From: Algoriphagus zhangzhouensis
GTDB taxonomy: Bacteria; Bacteroidota; Bacteroidia; Cytophagales; Cyclobacteriaceae
Reading direction: 5' to 3'
DNA length: 64,000 nt
Assembly (NCBI RefSeq): GCF_900148515.1
Contig: NZ_FRXN01000003.1
Location: forward strand, 414,757-478,756
In this document: positions 36,483 to 45,359 of the stretch, piece by piece
Layout: every line of letters begins with the position of its first letter
Position numbering within the stretch: position 1 is the stretch's first letter
Made by a program: the position numbers and the translations under genes
Notes under the pieces: model-generated
What the model saw: the letters and a program-made list of their open reading frames with translations, nothing else
Told to the model about the DNA's origin: nothing
The model's database searches: none

Positions 36483-37418
36483 AAACTTTGAAGTCTTAGG
36501 CAAAAAAATCTCTGCAATCATACATCTAGCACTTCCACCACCCAATTTCTCTATGGTAGGAATCTGTGGGCTGATAATAGTGGTATATTTTTCTATGATT
36601 TGAATCTGGCCCACATTCAAGGAGTCATAGGCAGTTTGAGACATGACAGTGAATTTTTCCCCACCATCATTACTCACTTCCAGCATATTTCCTGCAAAAT
36701 TAAATTTCTGCTTTGCAGTAATCGGAATCACCTTTTTCCCTGCGTTGGTCAAACTCTGCTGAACTTTTAGTCTATCCGAAGCTTTGGTAATACTTTCCAG
36801 ACAAACAACTGCCAGATCCGTCCCCACATGCATCATGACATTAGTATGATAAATCGGGCTAAGGTTCCCATCTATCTCTTGTTGTGCCTCAAATCCAATA
36901 ATTTTATAGCCTAAAAGCTTTCCCACATATTCCAAAGGAAAAGGATGCGTTCTCTCAGCAAAACAGGCGTAAATCACCTTGGCATCATGATCCATGACCA
37001 TACTCCCTGTTCCTTCCAAAAACTGATCATCTTGCTCAAAGAAACTTAAATCCAAAATCTCATTGACTTGAAAACCCTCATTCATGAGCTTTTCTACAAT
37101 GTCCTTTCTTCTCTCCAACCTTCTATTGGGAGAATACATGGGATACAAAATCAACTTTCCATCAGGATGTGTGCTAAACCAATTATTAGGAAAGACAGCA
37201 TCAGTTTTCACCGGACTTTCAGTATCCTCCACCACCATCACTTCAACCCTTTGATCTCTGAGTAAACTGACAAATCCATCAAACTCTTTCTTGGCCAAGT
37301 TTCTGATTTCCTCAGTTGATCTTTCATCCTTTTTTTGATAGAAGTTATTCTCAGCTGTCTCTGAATTGAAGCCGAAATTCGCCGGTCTAACCATCAAAAT
37401 CCTGGAAGTTGTCTGCAT
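36447..37418 (-). CDS. ctlX: Amidinotransferase-fold citrulline/arginine hydrolase CtlX
   Basis: A 323-residue member of the guanidino-group-modifying (arginine deiminase/amidinotransferase) superfamily. The N terminus ILMVRPANFGFNSETAENN, the motif TDAVFPNNWFSTHPDGKLILYPM near residue 72, LEGTGSMVMD and the terminal GGGSARCMIAEIF with the nucleophilic cysteine match the CtlX type (citrulline utilization hydrolase). Whether it acts on citrulline here is inference, since other family members use arginine or dimethylarginine. It is four bases upstream of the next leftward gene. Confidence 0.85.
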   Translation of the reverse strand: MQTTSRILMVRPANFGFNSETAENNFYQKKDERSTEEIRNLAKKEFDGFVSLLRDQRVEVMVVEDTESPVKTDAVFPNNWFSTHPDGKLILYPMYSPNRRLERRKDIVEKLMNEGFQVNEILDLSFFEQDDQFLEGTGSMVMDHDAKVIYACFAERTHPFPLEYVGKLLGYKIIGFEAQQEIDGNLSPIYHTNVMMHVGTDLAVVCLESITKASDRLKVQQSLTNAGKKVIPITAKQKFNFAGNMLEVSNDGGEKFTVMSQTAYDSLNVGQIQIIEKYTTIISPQIPTIEKLGGGSARCMIAEIFLPKTSKFSGLIPNGPSLV

Positions 37419-37421
37419 GAT

Positions 37422-38303
37422 TTAATATTTGGATGAATAACGATACAAAACAGGATTGATGTTAAAGCGCTTCTCACTCAAGGTAAAAAAGCTTTTGCTA
37501 CTCGGTGAAAAAGCAATTGATTCTCCCTGTGGCTCGGGAACATATGGTAGACTGATCGGATTTTCCTCCAGTGCCTCAACAATGGACTGCCCATTTGCCC
37601 TTTTCCAATAATATATTGCCAAATAGTTTTTGATCAAAATCTGATCGGCCTGAGAGGAAATATCTCCTCCAACTGATGAGGTGATTGGCAACTCAATCTC
37701 TTTGTTCAATTCAATGGCTTTATCCTTTCCGAATTTATCCCAATCCACGCTGTACAAATTGTTTTTCTTATCTCTTTTGGAAAGAATGTAGATTTTCTCA
37801 TCCTGCGCATCTACAATCAATGTTTCCGCATCCCTCGCTCCTCCAGGGTATTCCAATTCCAAAATTTCAGGCTTTACCTCCGAAAGAATACTTAAAGTAG
37901 TCGGTTCAGGTATTTTGTAAATAAAGATAGAAGGATGGACCGCCGCATTATCTCCAATTTCTGCCACATAGATATAGCACTTCCCATCAGGACCTTCAGC
38001 TACGGCTATATCTTCCCAATCCCTATTTTTCACACCTTTCAGTATGATTTTCCCCAACTCATTTCCCAAAGAATCTAAAAGATATACTGCCGGCTCCCCC
38101 CCACTGTCAGTTTGGGCATAAATCAGATTGGGATGAATTCTAGAAAAAGCAATCCCACTAATCTCTTCTAAAATTGGATTTTTTATGGTATTCTGAGGAA
38201 CACCTTCCTCGAAATATTCTGTTGAAATCGGAAAGTCCTGAGCCGAAGCGGCTGAAAATGTGATTAAAAAAAGGAGAACAGTAAGTTTTTTATTCATCGT
38301 CAT
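37422..38303 (-). CDS. Secreted beta-propeller-like hypothetical protein
   Basis: A 293-residue protein with an N-terminal signal peptide (KKLTVLLFLITFSAASAQ). The mature part shows repeats typical of propeller blades: ISGIAFSRIHPNLIYAQTD, DWEDIAVAEGPDGKCYIYVAEIGDN, GARDAETLIVDAQDEKIYILSKRD and GESIAFSPSSKSFFTLSEKR. It resembles Bacteroidota PE-PGRS/SdiA-regulated-like periplasmic proteins, though the match is loose. It lies just upstream (5' side on the minus strand) of ctlX with only three bases between them. No lipobox is seen. Confidence 0.68.
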   Translation of the reverse strand: MTMNKKLTVLLFLITFSAASAQDFPISTEYFEEGVPQNTIKNPILEEISGIAFSRIHPNLIYAQTDSGGEPAVYLLDSLGNELGKIILKGVKNRDWEDIAVAEGPDGKCYIYVAEIGDNAAVHPSIFIYKIPEPTTLSILSEVKPEILELEYPGGARDAETLIVDAQDEKIYILSKRDKKNNLYSVDWDKFGKDKAIELNKEIELPITSSVGGDISSQADQILIKNYLAIYYWKRANGQSIVEALEENPISLPYVPEPQGESIAFSPSSKSFFTLSEKRFNINPVLYRYSSKY

Positions 38304-38529
38304 CAGAAAGCATTAAAATTAGGGAAAAGGCTATGCAATTCGCATTCCGTTAAAAGAAATTCGAATTTTTGGTCAAAACTTATTCATTGAAAATTCAATT
38401 CAAGAAAGTTGAAAAATTTAGATTCCCATATAAAAAATAAGACTTTAATTAGACACTTAAATCATACCATTCTCCACTTTAATTGTTTTATGAACTTATA
38501 AAATGCATATATCAGGTCTTTCTGATAAT

Positions 38530-38555
38530 GGTACTTTTTAAAGACAAAAAGTACC
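38530..38555. repeat. Inverted repeat, 10-bp stem
   Basis: GGTACTTTTT pairs with AAAAAGTACC around the 6-nt loop AAAGAC. Part of the palindrome cluster. Confidence 0.85.
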
Positions 38556-38570
38556 CAAAAGTCTTTTGCC

Positions 38571-38614
38571 TGAATTGGCTTGAAAATGCCTGCGGACATT
38601 TTCAAGCCAATTCA
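38571..38614. repeat. Perfect 18-bp inverted repeat
   Basis: TGAATTGGCTTGAAAATG at 38571-38588 is the exact reverse complement of 38597-38614, with an 8-nt loop (CCTGCGGA). No T-tract follows, so it is not a usual terminator. The perfect arms suggest a mobile-repeat hairpin. Confidence 0.9.
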
Positions 38615-38889
38615 AAGCAATTCGTACACTTAGAAACTCGTATTAAATTTTTAAATAGTTGGAATCTTAAAATTGATTTCTGTACATCAATTCTAGTCTG
38701 GACCCGCCTTCCAATTTTGGGTGTTAAGAAATCAATTGTGAGAGAAGGCAAATAGGAGGCTTGTCTGACGAAAATTTTGCTTCCGATGACTCCTAATTTA
38801 GACAAGATTTTTTGCAAAATTGAGGAGTTTGCCGACGTGTGGGTAGGAAATTGATTTTAACCCAAAAATGGACAGCGGTGGGTTTTTTG

Positions 38890-38917
38890 GTCCTTTTTCA
38901 CCTACAGGAAAAAGGAC
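38890..38917. repeat. Inverted repeat, 10-bp stem
   Basis: GTCCTTTTTC pairs with GAAAAAGGAC around an 8-nt loop. It resembles the 38530 hairpin in base composition and stem length. Confidence 0.82.
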
Positions 38918-39092
38918 GAAAAAGAAAAAATGGACTAAAACCATCTACAATTCATATTTAGGTAAATCAAAGAGCACATGATTCAAATTCAGCAATATTT
39001 CAATCCTTTCACAGCATAGAACATTATATAGAAATTAGATTATCTATGATCTAAAATTTGGCAAATTTTTAACAAAGACAATTTCAAACATC

Positions 39093-39128
39093 AAAAAAAA
39101 ATGGTTCAAGTCAACAGACTTGAACCAT
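39093..39128 (-). terminator. Rho-independent terminator of the molybdopterin operon
   Basis: A perfect 12-bp stem ATGGTTCAAGTC/GACTTGAACCAT with loop AACA. The A-run at its left edge becomes the T-tract on the minus strand, just after the molybdopterin-subunit gene. Confidence 0.92.
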
Positions 39129-39154
39129 ATCAGAAATGAAATCTTTTTAAATCC

Positions 39155-41437
39155 TTAAACCTTAAAAGGCAATTTATAAATCCTCTTTCCATTCAATCGA
39201 TACATAGCATTTGCCAAAGCTGGAATAAATGGTGGTACCGGAGGTTCACCCACTCCTGTTGGTTTTATCGAACTCTCTACAATGTGAACGTGAATTTCTT
39301 TTGGAGACTGAGGCATCCTGATGATAGAATAAGTATCATAATTACTCTGTTGCGCCACTCCCTTCTCAAAGGTCACCTCAGAAGCAGTAGCCAAGCTCAT
39401 CGCAAATTGAGCTCCTCCTTCAAATTGTGATTTGATTCGGTCGGTATTTACTCCAACACCACAATCCACAGCATAATGGACTTCAGGAATGGAAATATTC
39501 CCATTAGCATCCTTTTCCAAAATCACCACACAAGCCACATAAGTCAGGAAACTTTTGTGAGCAGCAAATCCCATTATTTTTCCAGCTTCTTTATTGCCTT
39601 TCCAATTAGATTTATCGGCAACTTCCCGAACCAGATTTTTCATTCTATCAGTATTCCAAGGATATTCCTCAATCTTCTCTCCATAATTTCCATATTCACC
39701 ATCCACAATCTCAGATTGAAAGTCGATATCTCTGTTTTCACCCAATAAATCCAAGTAGTTTTCAATAGGATCCAACCCTCTAGCTTCAGCAATCTCATCA
39801 ATCATGGAATGCATCGCAAAAGCATGATGAATATTGCTTACAGAACGAAGCCAACCGATTCTCACATGGCCTTTCGATTCATGAGACTCAATTCTGATAT
39901 TGGGAACATCAAATGGGAAATCCACGCATCCCAAGCCCATTTCACCATCAGAAGGCTGAACTTCGGTGAGACTACTCGTAGAACCAATGGCAGGAAAAAC
40001 AGTGTGGTGATTCCATCCTGTTAATTTTCCAGCACCATCCAAAGTAGCCCTGATTCGTTGAGCACTTAGAGAATGGTAAAAGTCAAAATGAATATCGTCT
40101 TCCCGAGTCCATTGCACCCGAACTGGAGCTTTGGCGGCTTTTGAAAGCAAAGCAGCTTCCACCACATAGTCGGGTTTGGATTTACGCCCAAATCCCCCAC
40201 CCAAAAGTGTAACATTCACTTTTACCTGAGCGGCATCCACTCCTAAGGCCGTTGCCACTGCACCTCTAGCCCATTGTGGATGTTGGGATGGTGCCCAAAC
40301 CTCACAACTTCCATCAGCTTTCACATCTGCAATAGCTGTAGGAGGCTCCATGGTGGCATGCGCATAGTAGGGAACCTCATAAGTTCTTTCTATGACTTTG
40401 GCAGCCGCTCCTCTAGCTGCATCAAAATCACCTCTTTTTCTTCTGACCTTGCCATCTCCTTTGGTACTTTCCAGCATTTCTGCCATTTGTTTGGAAGAGC
40501 TATAGTCTTTGTTTTCTCCAAGATCCCATTCCACCTCCAAGGCATCCCTTCCTTTCATGGCAGCCCAGGTATTTTCAGCAATGACAGCCACTCCTTCTAG
40601 GGCTTTATCCAAACCTGTTGGATAGGATCCTTCAATTTTTACTACCTGAGATACTCCAAGCACCGCTAAGGCTTTTTCTTCATTGTAGGAAACTACTTTT
40701 CCACCTATAACAGGACAGCGTTTCACCACTGCAACTTTCATATTGGGCAGATCCACATCTGCTCCAAAAACGGCCTTACCTTGAGAAATATCCTTTAAAT
40801 CATAAATCGGAACAGCTTTTCCAATCAATTTATAGCTTGAAAAATCACGGAGTATAATTTCACCTTCGGCAGGCAGCGGAGCTTCTTTCAACTGAGCTAC
40901 CAAGTCTCCGAAAGCGACTTTCTTGTTGGAACCTGAATGGATCACCATTCCATTTGCAGTATCACATTCTGAAGGTTCTACTCCCCATTCGGCAGCAGCA
41001 GCTTTGATCAACATGATTCGACCGGTGGCGCCAGCTTTTCGCATGGGTTCATAAAACATCCTGACAGAAAAGGACCCATCTGTATTCTGATTGCCGTATT
41101 TTTCCTCATCACCTTCTGCTTGAACGATCTTCACTTTGCTCCAATCAGCTCCCAACTCATCAGCAACGATCTGAGGCAAAGAAGTTCGAATCCCAGTTCC
41201 CATCTCAGAGCGGTGGGCTATGATAGTCACTTCATTATCTGAATTGATACTCAGGTAAACATTGGGAGCGAATGTAATCAGCTCTCCTTTCGGACCAGAA
41301 CATTGGAAATTAACTCCCAAGATTAATCCTCCGGCGGCCAGAGATCCAAGCTTAAGAAAATCCCTGCGGGAAGCTTTGAAAACCTTACTTCGATCTTCAG
41401 TTTCTTTATTCTTAAAAAGAGGTATTGGCGGAAACAT
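39155..41437 (-). CDS. Xanthine dehydrogenase-family molybdopterin-binding subunit (IorB-like)
   Basis: A 760-residue molybdenum hydroxylase large subunit with a Tat-type N terminus (SRRDFLKLGSLAAGGLILG, near residues 23-41), so it is exported folded. The Mo-cofactor region shows EPPTAIADV, TLLGGGFGRKSKPDY and near the end VDCGVGVNTDRIKSQFEGGAQFAMSLA with GVGEPPVPPFIPALANA. This matches the two-subunit isoquinoline 1-oxidoreductase/aldehyde dehydrogenase group, which lacks a FAD subunit and passes electrons to a quinone or cytochrome. The substrate cannot be inferred. It is the last gene of the operon. Confidence 0.87.
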   Translation of the reverse strand: MFPPIPLFKNKETEDRSKVFKASRRDFLKLGSLAAGGLILGVNFQCSGPKGELITFAPNVYLSINSDNEVTIIAHRSEMGTGIRTSLPQIVADELGADWSKVKIVQAEGDEEKYGNQNTDGSFSVRMFYEPMRKAGATGRIMLIKAAAAEWGVEPSECDTANGMVIHSGSNKKVAFGDLVAQLKEAPLPAEGEIILRDFSSYKLIGKAVPIYDLKDISQGKAVFGADVDLPNMKVAVVKRCPVIGGKVVSYNEEKALAVLGVSQVVKIEGSYPTGLDKALEGVAVIAENTWAAMKGRDALEVEWDLGENKDYSSSKQMAEMLESTKGDGKVRRKRGDFDAARGAAAKVIERTYEVPYYAHATMEPPTAIADVKADGSCEVWAPSQHPQWARGAVATALGVDAAQVKVNVTLLGGGFGRKSKPDYVVEAALLSKAAKAPVRVQWTREDDIHFDFYHSLSAQRIRATLDGAGKLTGWNHHTVFPAIGSTSSLTEVQPSDGEMGLGCVDFPFDVPNIRIESHESKGHVRIGWLRSVSNIHHAFAMHSMIDEIAEARGLDPIENYLDLLGENRDIDFQSEIVDGEYGNYGEKIEEYPWNTDRMKNLVREVADKSNWKGNKEAGKIMGFAAHKSFLTYVACVVILEKDANGNISIPEVHYAVDCGVGVNTDRIKSQFEGGAQFAMSLATASEVTFEKGVAQQSNYDTYSIIRMPQSPKEIHVHIVESSIKPTGVGEPPVPPFIPALANAMYRLNGKRIYKLPFKV

Positions 41438-41461
41438 ATTATTCGGGTTTAAGGTAGAGAT

Positions 41462-41917
41462 TTAGGATTTCGAAGCAGTCTTGATGGCTTCTTTGATACG
41501 ATTATAAGTACCACATCGGCACAAATTTCCAGACATCGACTGTTCAATTTCCTCATCACTCGGGCTTGAGTTTTGATTCAAAAGTGAGGCAGCATTCATG
41601 ATCTGGCCTGATTGACAATAGCCACACTGGGGAACGATATGCTCTACCCAGGCTTTTTGAATTGGATGATCTCCATTTTCCGACAAGCCTTCTATCGTGG
41701 TGATCTTAGCATCTCCCAAATCAGAAATCGCCATAGAACAAGAACGAATTGCCTGACCATCCAAATGTACCGTGCAAGCTCCACAAAGAGCCTTCCCACA
41801 ACCAAATTTGGTCCCTTTCATCCCTAACAAGTCTCGGATCACCCATAATAAGGGCATATCCTCTGGAGCGTCAATCGACTTTTGCTCTCCATTGATATTT
41901 ACAGAAAACTGAGGCAT
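41462..41917 (-). CDS. (2Fe-2S)-binding small subunit of molybdenum hydroxylase (IorA-like)
   Basis: A 151-residue iron-sulfur subunit with two 2Fe-2S clusters. The ferredoxin-like site is [18 protein letters not shown] (near residues 37-54), and the helical site [16 protein letters not shown] ... [14 protein letters not shown] follows. It has the standard length and no Tat signal, so it is probably exported with the Tat-bearing large subunit encoded 24 bp downstream. Confidence 0.93.
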   Translation of the reverse strand: MPQFSVNINGEQKSIDAPEDMPLLWVIRDLLGMKGTKFGCGKALCGACTVHLDGQAIRSCSMAISDLGDAKITTIEGLSENGDHPIQKAWVEHIVPQCGYCQSGQIMNAASLLNQNSSPSDEEIEQSMSGNLCRCGTYNRIKEAIKTASKS

Positions 41918-41969
41918 CTTGAATTATTTTGAGTTTACTTATTCAATTTATGGATTTTTCAGTGATTTC

Positions 41970-43259
41970 TTAGATACCAATCAAATTCCATTTTTCACGA
42001 TATGGCCTGAAAAGCAACTGATTAGCCTGATCGTTATTTTTGAACTCTTCTTTCTTGGAATTCCACTTCAATTCCTCTCCCATTTTGTAGGAGATCATTG
42101 CCAAATGCATTGGCATCACCATTTGACGAGCATATTCCAAATTGGATTCCGGTTGAATTCTCGCCTTAACAGCATCAATGAAATTTTGCTGATGCCCAGG
42201 TGATCTGACTATAGTCTTTGGAATCTCCGGAATATCTTCCATCACTTTTCCATCGATTCGGATTTCCCTCTTGCTATAGTCGCAAATTAAAGTTCCTTTG
42301 CTTCCTTCGAAATAAGCGCCAATGCTTCCACCAATTTCACCTGGCAAATCTGGCCTGACGGAAGTCCAATAAAGATCCAGATTCTTAAACTTCATATCTA
42401 CGTCAATCCATTTTGGAGTATCTCCTACCCCATCCGATTCTTCTCCAACAGCCTTGACTTTTTTGAGTCCTTCAGGACCTAAAGACCACCATACAATATC
42501 GGCGATATGACACCAAAAATCCTGGAAAACTCCTCCTGAATACTCCATAAAATAGCGATAGGTGAAATGGCATTTTTCAGGCGCATAATCAGCCATTGGA
42601 GCAGGTCCCAACCACATATCCCAATCTAGATTGGATGGAGGGCCTTGGTAATTCAGCTTTTCAATCAAAGGTGGTTCACCCGTCTTCCAGAGTCTCACGG
42701 TTTTGATTTTTCCCAAAATACCAGATTGGATTATTTCAGCTACCCTATGGTAATTGTCTCCCGCATGGATTTGGGTTCCCATCTGAAAAATCTTCCCCGT
42801 ATCTCTTTGGGAGTTTAGCATCCACAAACCCTCTTTTTGGGAGAAGGAAAGTGGTTTTTCTCCATAAACATCCTTTCCTGCCTGAAAAGCCAAAATAGCT
42901 ATCTGGGCATGCCAGTGATCGGGTGTAGCAATAGTCACAGCATCAATATCATCCCGCTCAAGCACCCTCCGGAAATCCTGATACAACTGAGCCTTCGAAT
43001 CAGGATGAATTTCCTTCAATTTCACCAAAGCCTCCTGAGTTCTGACAGTATCCACATCACAAAGGGCCACAATCTCAGCTTCAGGCAAATTGGCAAACCA
43101 GCGAAGGTGGTTCAAGCCCATTCCTCCCAAACCGATATGAGCGATTCTCAAACGGTCAGAGGGAGCAGCGCGAAGTCCTTGAAATGGTAAAAACTGCATA
43201 CCCACGGCAGCGAGGGAAGTATATTTTAGGAAAGTTCTTCTATTAAAATTTGAGTTCAT
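41970..43259 (-). CDS. Gfo/Idh/MocA-family oxidoreductase, Tat-exported
   Basis: A 429-residue NAD(P)-dependent sugar-type dehydrogenase. A Tat signal (NRRTFLKYTSLAAVGMQFLPF) precedes the Rossmann motif IAHIGLGGMG and the conserved EKPLSF lysine (near residue 137). Exported members with this signal are common in Bacteroidota and act on periplasmic sugars or sugar acids. It begins the leftward run with the two molybdenum-hydroxylase genes (52-bp gap), which may be one transcript. It is the last chromosomal gene before the tRNA island. Confidence 0.88.
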   Translation of the reverse strand: MNSNFNRRTFLKYTSLAAVGMQFLPFQGLRAAPSDRLRIAHIGLGGMGLNHLRWFANLPEAEIVALCDVDTVRTQEALVKLKEIHPDSKAQLYQDFRRVLERDDIDAVTIATPDHWHAQIAILAFQAGKDVYGEKPLSFSQKEGLWMLNSQRDTGKIFQMGTQIHAGDNYHRVAEIIQSGILGKIKTVRLWKTGEPPLIEKLNYQGPPSNLDWDMWLGPAPMADYAPEKCHFTYRYFMEYSGGVFQDFWCHIADIVWWSLGPEGLKKVKAVGEESDGVGDTPKWIDVDMKFKNLDLYWTSVRPDLPGEIGGSIGAYFEGSKGTLICDYSKREIRIDGKVMEDIPEIPKTIVRSPGHQQNFIDAVKARIQPESNLEYARQMVMPMHLAMISYKMGEELKWNSKKEEFKNNDQANQLLFRPYREKWNLIGI

Positions 43260-43511
43260 GATAAAAGGTTAGGGATTGAAAAGTGAATGATTGAAATTAA
43301 CAAATCCAGATGGATTAACGCTTTCCACTAAAGGAATAGAATATGTCAGTTTGAATCCAAAAAAGGAATGAGAAGGAAAAAGAAATGGAAATTGGCGTCT
43401 AAAGTTTAGTCTAGAGAATCTTTTTGAAAAAAAAATTCAAAAAATAAGTCCCTGAGAAAGAAAAGGAAAAGTAGCCTGAGGGTAAAAAGAGAAAGATTTT
43501 TTGTGTGCATG

Positions 43512-43543
43512 TTTGGAAAAAATCAAAGATGCCTCTACATTTG
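43512..43543 (+). promoter_or_regulatory. Bacteroidota-type promoter of tRNA-Asn
   Basis: TTTG at 43512-43515, a 20-nt spacer, and TACATTTG at 43536-43543: a perfect match to the -33/-7 consensus TTTG and TAnnTTTG. Transcription should begin near 43550, about 35 nt before the tRNA. This 324-bp gap (43260-43583) contains nothing else I can support. Confidence 0.85.
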
Positions 43544-43583
43544 CATCACGTTAAACAAACGCGGTTAACGAAAGAAAAAAAAT

Positions 43584-43657
43584 TCCTCCTTAGCTCAGCT
43601 GGTTAGAGCACATGACTGTTAATCATGGGGTCCTTGGTTCGAGCCCAAGAGGGGGAG
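43584..43657 (+). tRNA. tRNA-Asn(GTT)
   Basis: A complete 74-nt cloverleaf: acceptor TCCTCCT/AGGGGGA (one T-G pair), D-stem GCTC/GAGC, anticodon stem CATGA/TCATG with loop CTGTTAA (anticodon GTT), T-stem CTTGG/CCAAG with loop TTCGAGC, discriminator G. CCA is not encoded. It has its own promoter upstream and serves as the island integration site. Its 3' part is also found at 62247-62315. Confidence 0.97.
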
Positions 43658-43659
43658 CT
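43591..43659 (+). repeat. Left attachment site (attL), 69-bp direct repeat
   Basis: Identical over 69 bp to 62247-62315, diverging immediately on both sides. This copy lies within the intact tRNA-Asn gene, so integration rebuilt the tRNA. Confidence 0.95.
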
Positions 43660-43668
43660 TTAAAAACG

Positions 43669-43697
43669 GCCTCTGGACACAATCCAGGGGCTTTTTT
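43669..43697 (+). terminator. Island-borne tRNA terminator
   Basis: A 9-bp stem GCCTCTGGA/TCCAGGGGC with loop CACAA and six T, 11 bp after the tRNA end. It is in island DNA and replaces the native terminator that was displaced to 62323-62352. Confidence 0.9.
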
Positions 43698-43772
43698 CGT
43701 TTTATAGGTTCACAACAACGATCGACACTTTGTGTCAAAAACGTCTAAAAATGACCGTTTTTCGTGTTGTGC

Positions 43773-43791
43773 ACGCAAATAAAACGCAAAT
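43773..43791. repeat. Candidate integrase arm site, left end
   Basis: ACGCAAATAAAACGCAAAT: two ACGCAAA units 11 bp apart. It matches 62192-62210 at 18 of 19 positions. It is 113 bp inside the left repeat and just before the recombinase gene, a typical place for arm-type binding sites. Confidence 0.6.
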
Positions 43792-43825
43792 GATTTTTGC
43801 GCGATCCTGCCATAAACCTACATCT

Positions 43826-45046
43826 ATGGCAACGCTAAAAATCGCGCTTGACATGCGCAGAACGAGGATTGACGGAACTTATCCTGTGGTGATCCGAATC
43901 ACTCACAAATCCCGAACAAGGGACATTCACACCCGTCACCACGCAAATCTCAAAAACTTCTCCACTGCAACGGGTACTTTTCGCAAGAATGACGAGGCAA
44001 ACCTGGAGCTTCTCAAACTCCTGGAGCAATACTCCTCGCGACTGAAAGACCTCCGAGAATCCGGTATTGATCGGCTCACTGTGCAGCGGATTAAAGAGCT
44101 TTTGCTCTCCACCCCCTCCAAAGAAGAGGTGACCATCCTCTCATTTTGGGAAGTTGAGATCAAACATCTTCGATCAACCAAGCGGCATGGATCTGCAACG
44201 ATCTACCACAACACGCTGGCAGTTTTCAAGCAGCTCACGAACTTGGAAACATCCTTTCAAAGATTCGGATACAATGAGCTTCTGAAACTGGAGCGAAAGC
44301 TTTTCGCTGACGGGAGAAAGATCAACACTGTTGGGGTCTATATGAGAACCTTTCGGGCGATCTGCAACAAGGCTATCCATCAGGGACTGGCCCCACAGGA
44401 TTGGTATCCTTTCAAAAACTACAAGATCAGAAAGGAGAAAACCACTCCGAGGGTCTTGAGTCTGGAGGAAATGAGAAGCTTTTTCAATCTCAACCTATCA
44501 GAAGAGGACACACTCTTCCCCTACTGGTGTATGGGACAGCTGATGTTTCTCCTGAGAGGAATCAACCTGAACGATCTCCTCCTATTGGAACCGAAGAACA
44601 TCCGTGGAAACCGCCTGATCTACAACAGAGGGAAGACTGGAAAAACTTACAGTATTCAGATCCTTCCAGAGATCCGAGCTCTACTGAATCGCTTTCATGC
44701 CAACCATCTCCTTCTGGGACAGTTCTCCAAATCTCAGATGAAAGACCCTGTGAAATTCACACATGTGATGGGACAGAGACGAAAACAGATCAACAAAAGA
44801 CTCAAAGACCTGGGTGAGAGAGTCGGAACTGAGGAGCCAATCACGACTTACGTCTTCCGGTACAGCTATGCCAACATCGCCAAGCAGATGGGTTTTCCGA
44901 AAGACCTGATTGCTGAGGCTTTGGGGCATGAGTATGGGAATTCGGTGACAGGGATTTATCTGGAGATGTTTGATCAGGAGACGCTCGACCAGATGAACCA
45001 ACAAATCTCTGAGTCAGTCCATCAACCAAAAACAGGTACCCCATGA
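43826..45046 (+). CDS. Tyrosine recombinase / integrase of the island
   Basis: A 406-residue site-specific recombinase when started at ATG 43826 (MATLKIALDMRRTRIDGTYPVVIRITH, the usual Bacteroidota Arm-DNA-binding start). The frame is open back to 43730, but that part overlaps the arm-like repeats. It has a SAM-like core-binding domain (about residues 90-195) and a catalytic domain with first arginine in LLRGINLNDLLLLEP, lysine in RGKTGKTY, then YVFRYSYANIA and ALGHEYGNSVTGIYLE with the tyrosine nucleophile. The normal HxxRH box is YxxRY. A first-position Tyr occurs in related Bacteroidota integrases, but RY in place of RH is less usual. It is adjacent to attL. Confidence 0.9.
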   Translation: MATLKIALDMRRTRIDGTYPVVIRITHKSRTRDIHTRHHANLKNFSTATGTFRKNDEANLELLKLLEQYSSRLKDLRESGIDRLTVQRIKELLLSTPSKEEVTILSFWEVEIKHLRSTKRHGSATIYHNTLAVFKQLTNLETSFQRFGYNELLKLERKLFADGRKINTVGVYMRTFRAICNKAIHQGLAPQDWYPFKNYKIRKEKTTPRVLSLEEMRSFFNLNLSEEDTLFPYWCMGQLMFLLRGINLNDLLLLEPKNIRGNRLIYNRGKTGKTYSIQILPEIRALLNRFHANHLLLGQFSKSQMKDPVKFTHVMGQRRKQINKRLKDLGERVGTEEPITTYVFRYSYANIAKQMGFPKDLIAEALGHEYGNSVTGIYLEMFDQETLDQMNQQISESVHQPKTGTP

Positions 45047-45188
45047 TCTTTGGTAGATCTTCATAACATCAGGTACTTTTGAGTGCCTGCTATGTAGGAC
45101 TTCTAGAGTCTCTACGAGTGCCTCCATGGAATGTCCTTCAAAAATGGTTGGTTTACATTAGCAGAGGCCGAAGGACCACGGATATCCT

Positions 45189-45220
45189 AACCCCGGGGAA
45201 AAATTTCTCGGGGTTTCTTT
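45189..45220 (+). terminator. Rho-independent terminator after the integrase
   Basis: A 7-bp stem AACCCCG/CGGGGTT followed by TTCTTTTT. The 313-bp gap 45047-45359 holds this hairpin and presumably the promoter of the next gene; nothing else is supported. Confidence 0.75.
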
Positions 45221-45359
45221 TTCCCCTACCCTATAAAAAACGAAAACCGGAGGTTTGAATTGCTTCAGGGACGACCGGGAATAAGATGTCACATTTATAC
45301 AGCTTCTTAAATGTACATCCTATATTTTAGCATCTGATTTTAACCCTTTGTTGTAACCC

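Larger units (their letters stand above)
38304..39154. other. 850-bp palindrome-rich non-coding region
   Basis: No supported gene. The first half (38304-38480) is AT-rich leader. From 38530 on it holds three strong inverted repeats and an imperfect arm pair (38711-38738 against 38846-38871) that may mark the ends of a small MITE- or REP-like element. The open frames of 70-90 codons here have no family-like features. Confidence 0.7.

Noticed and set aside
38483..38817. Open frames of 90 (plus) and 71 (minus) codons as genes
   Set aside because: They run through strong palindromes, overlap each other, and have no family-like motifs or ribosome-binding site.
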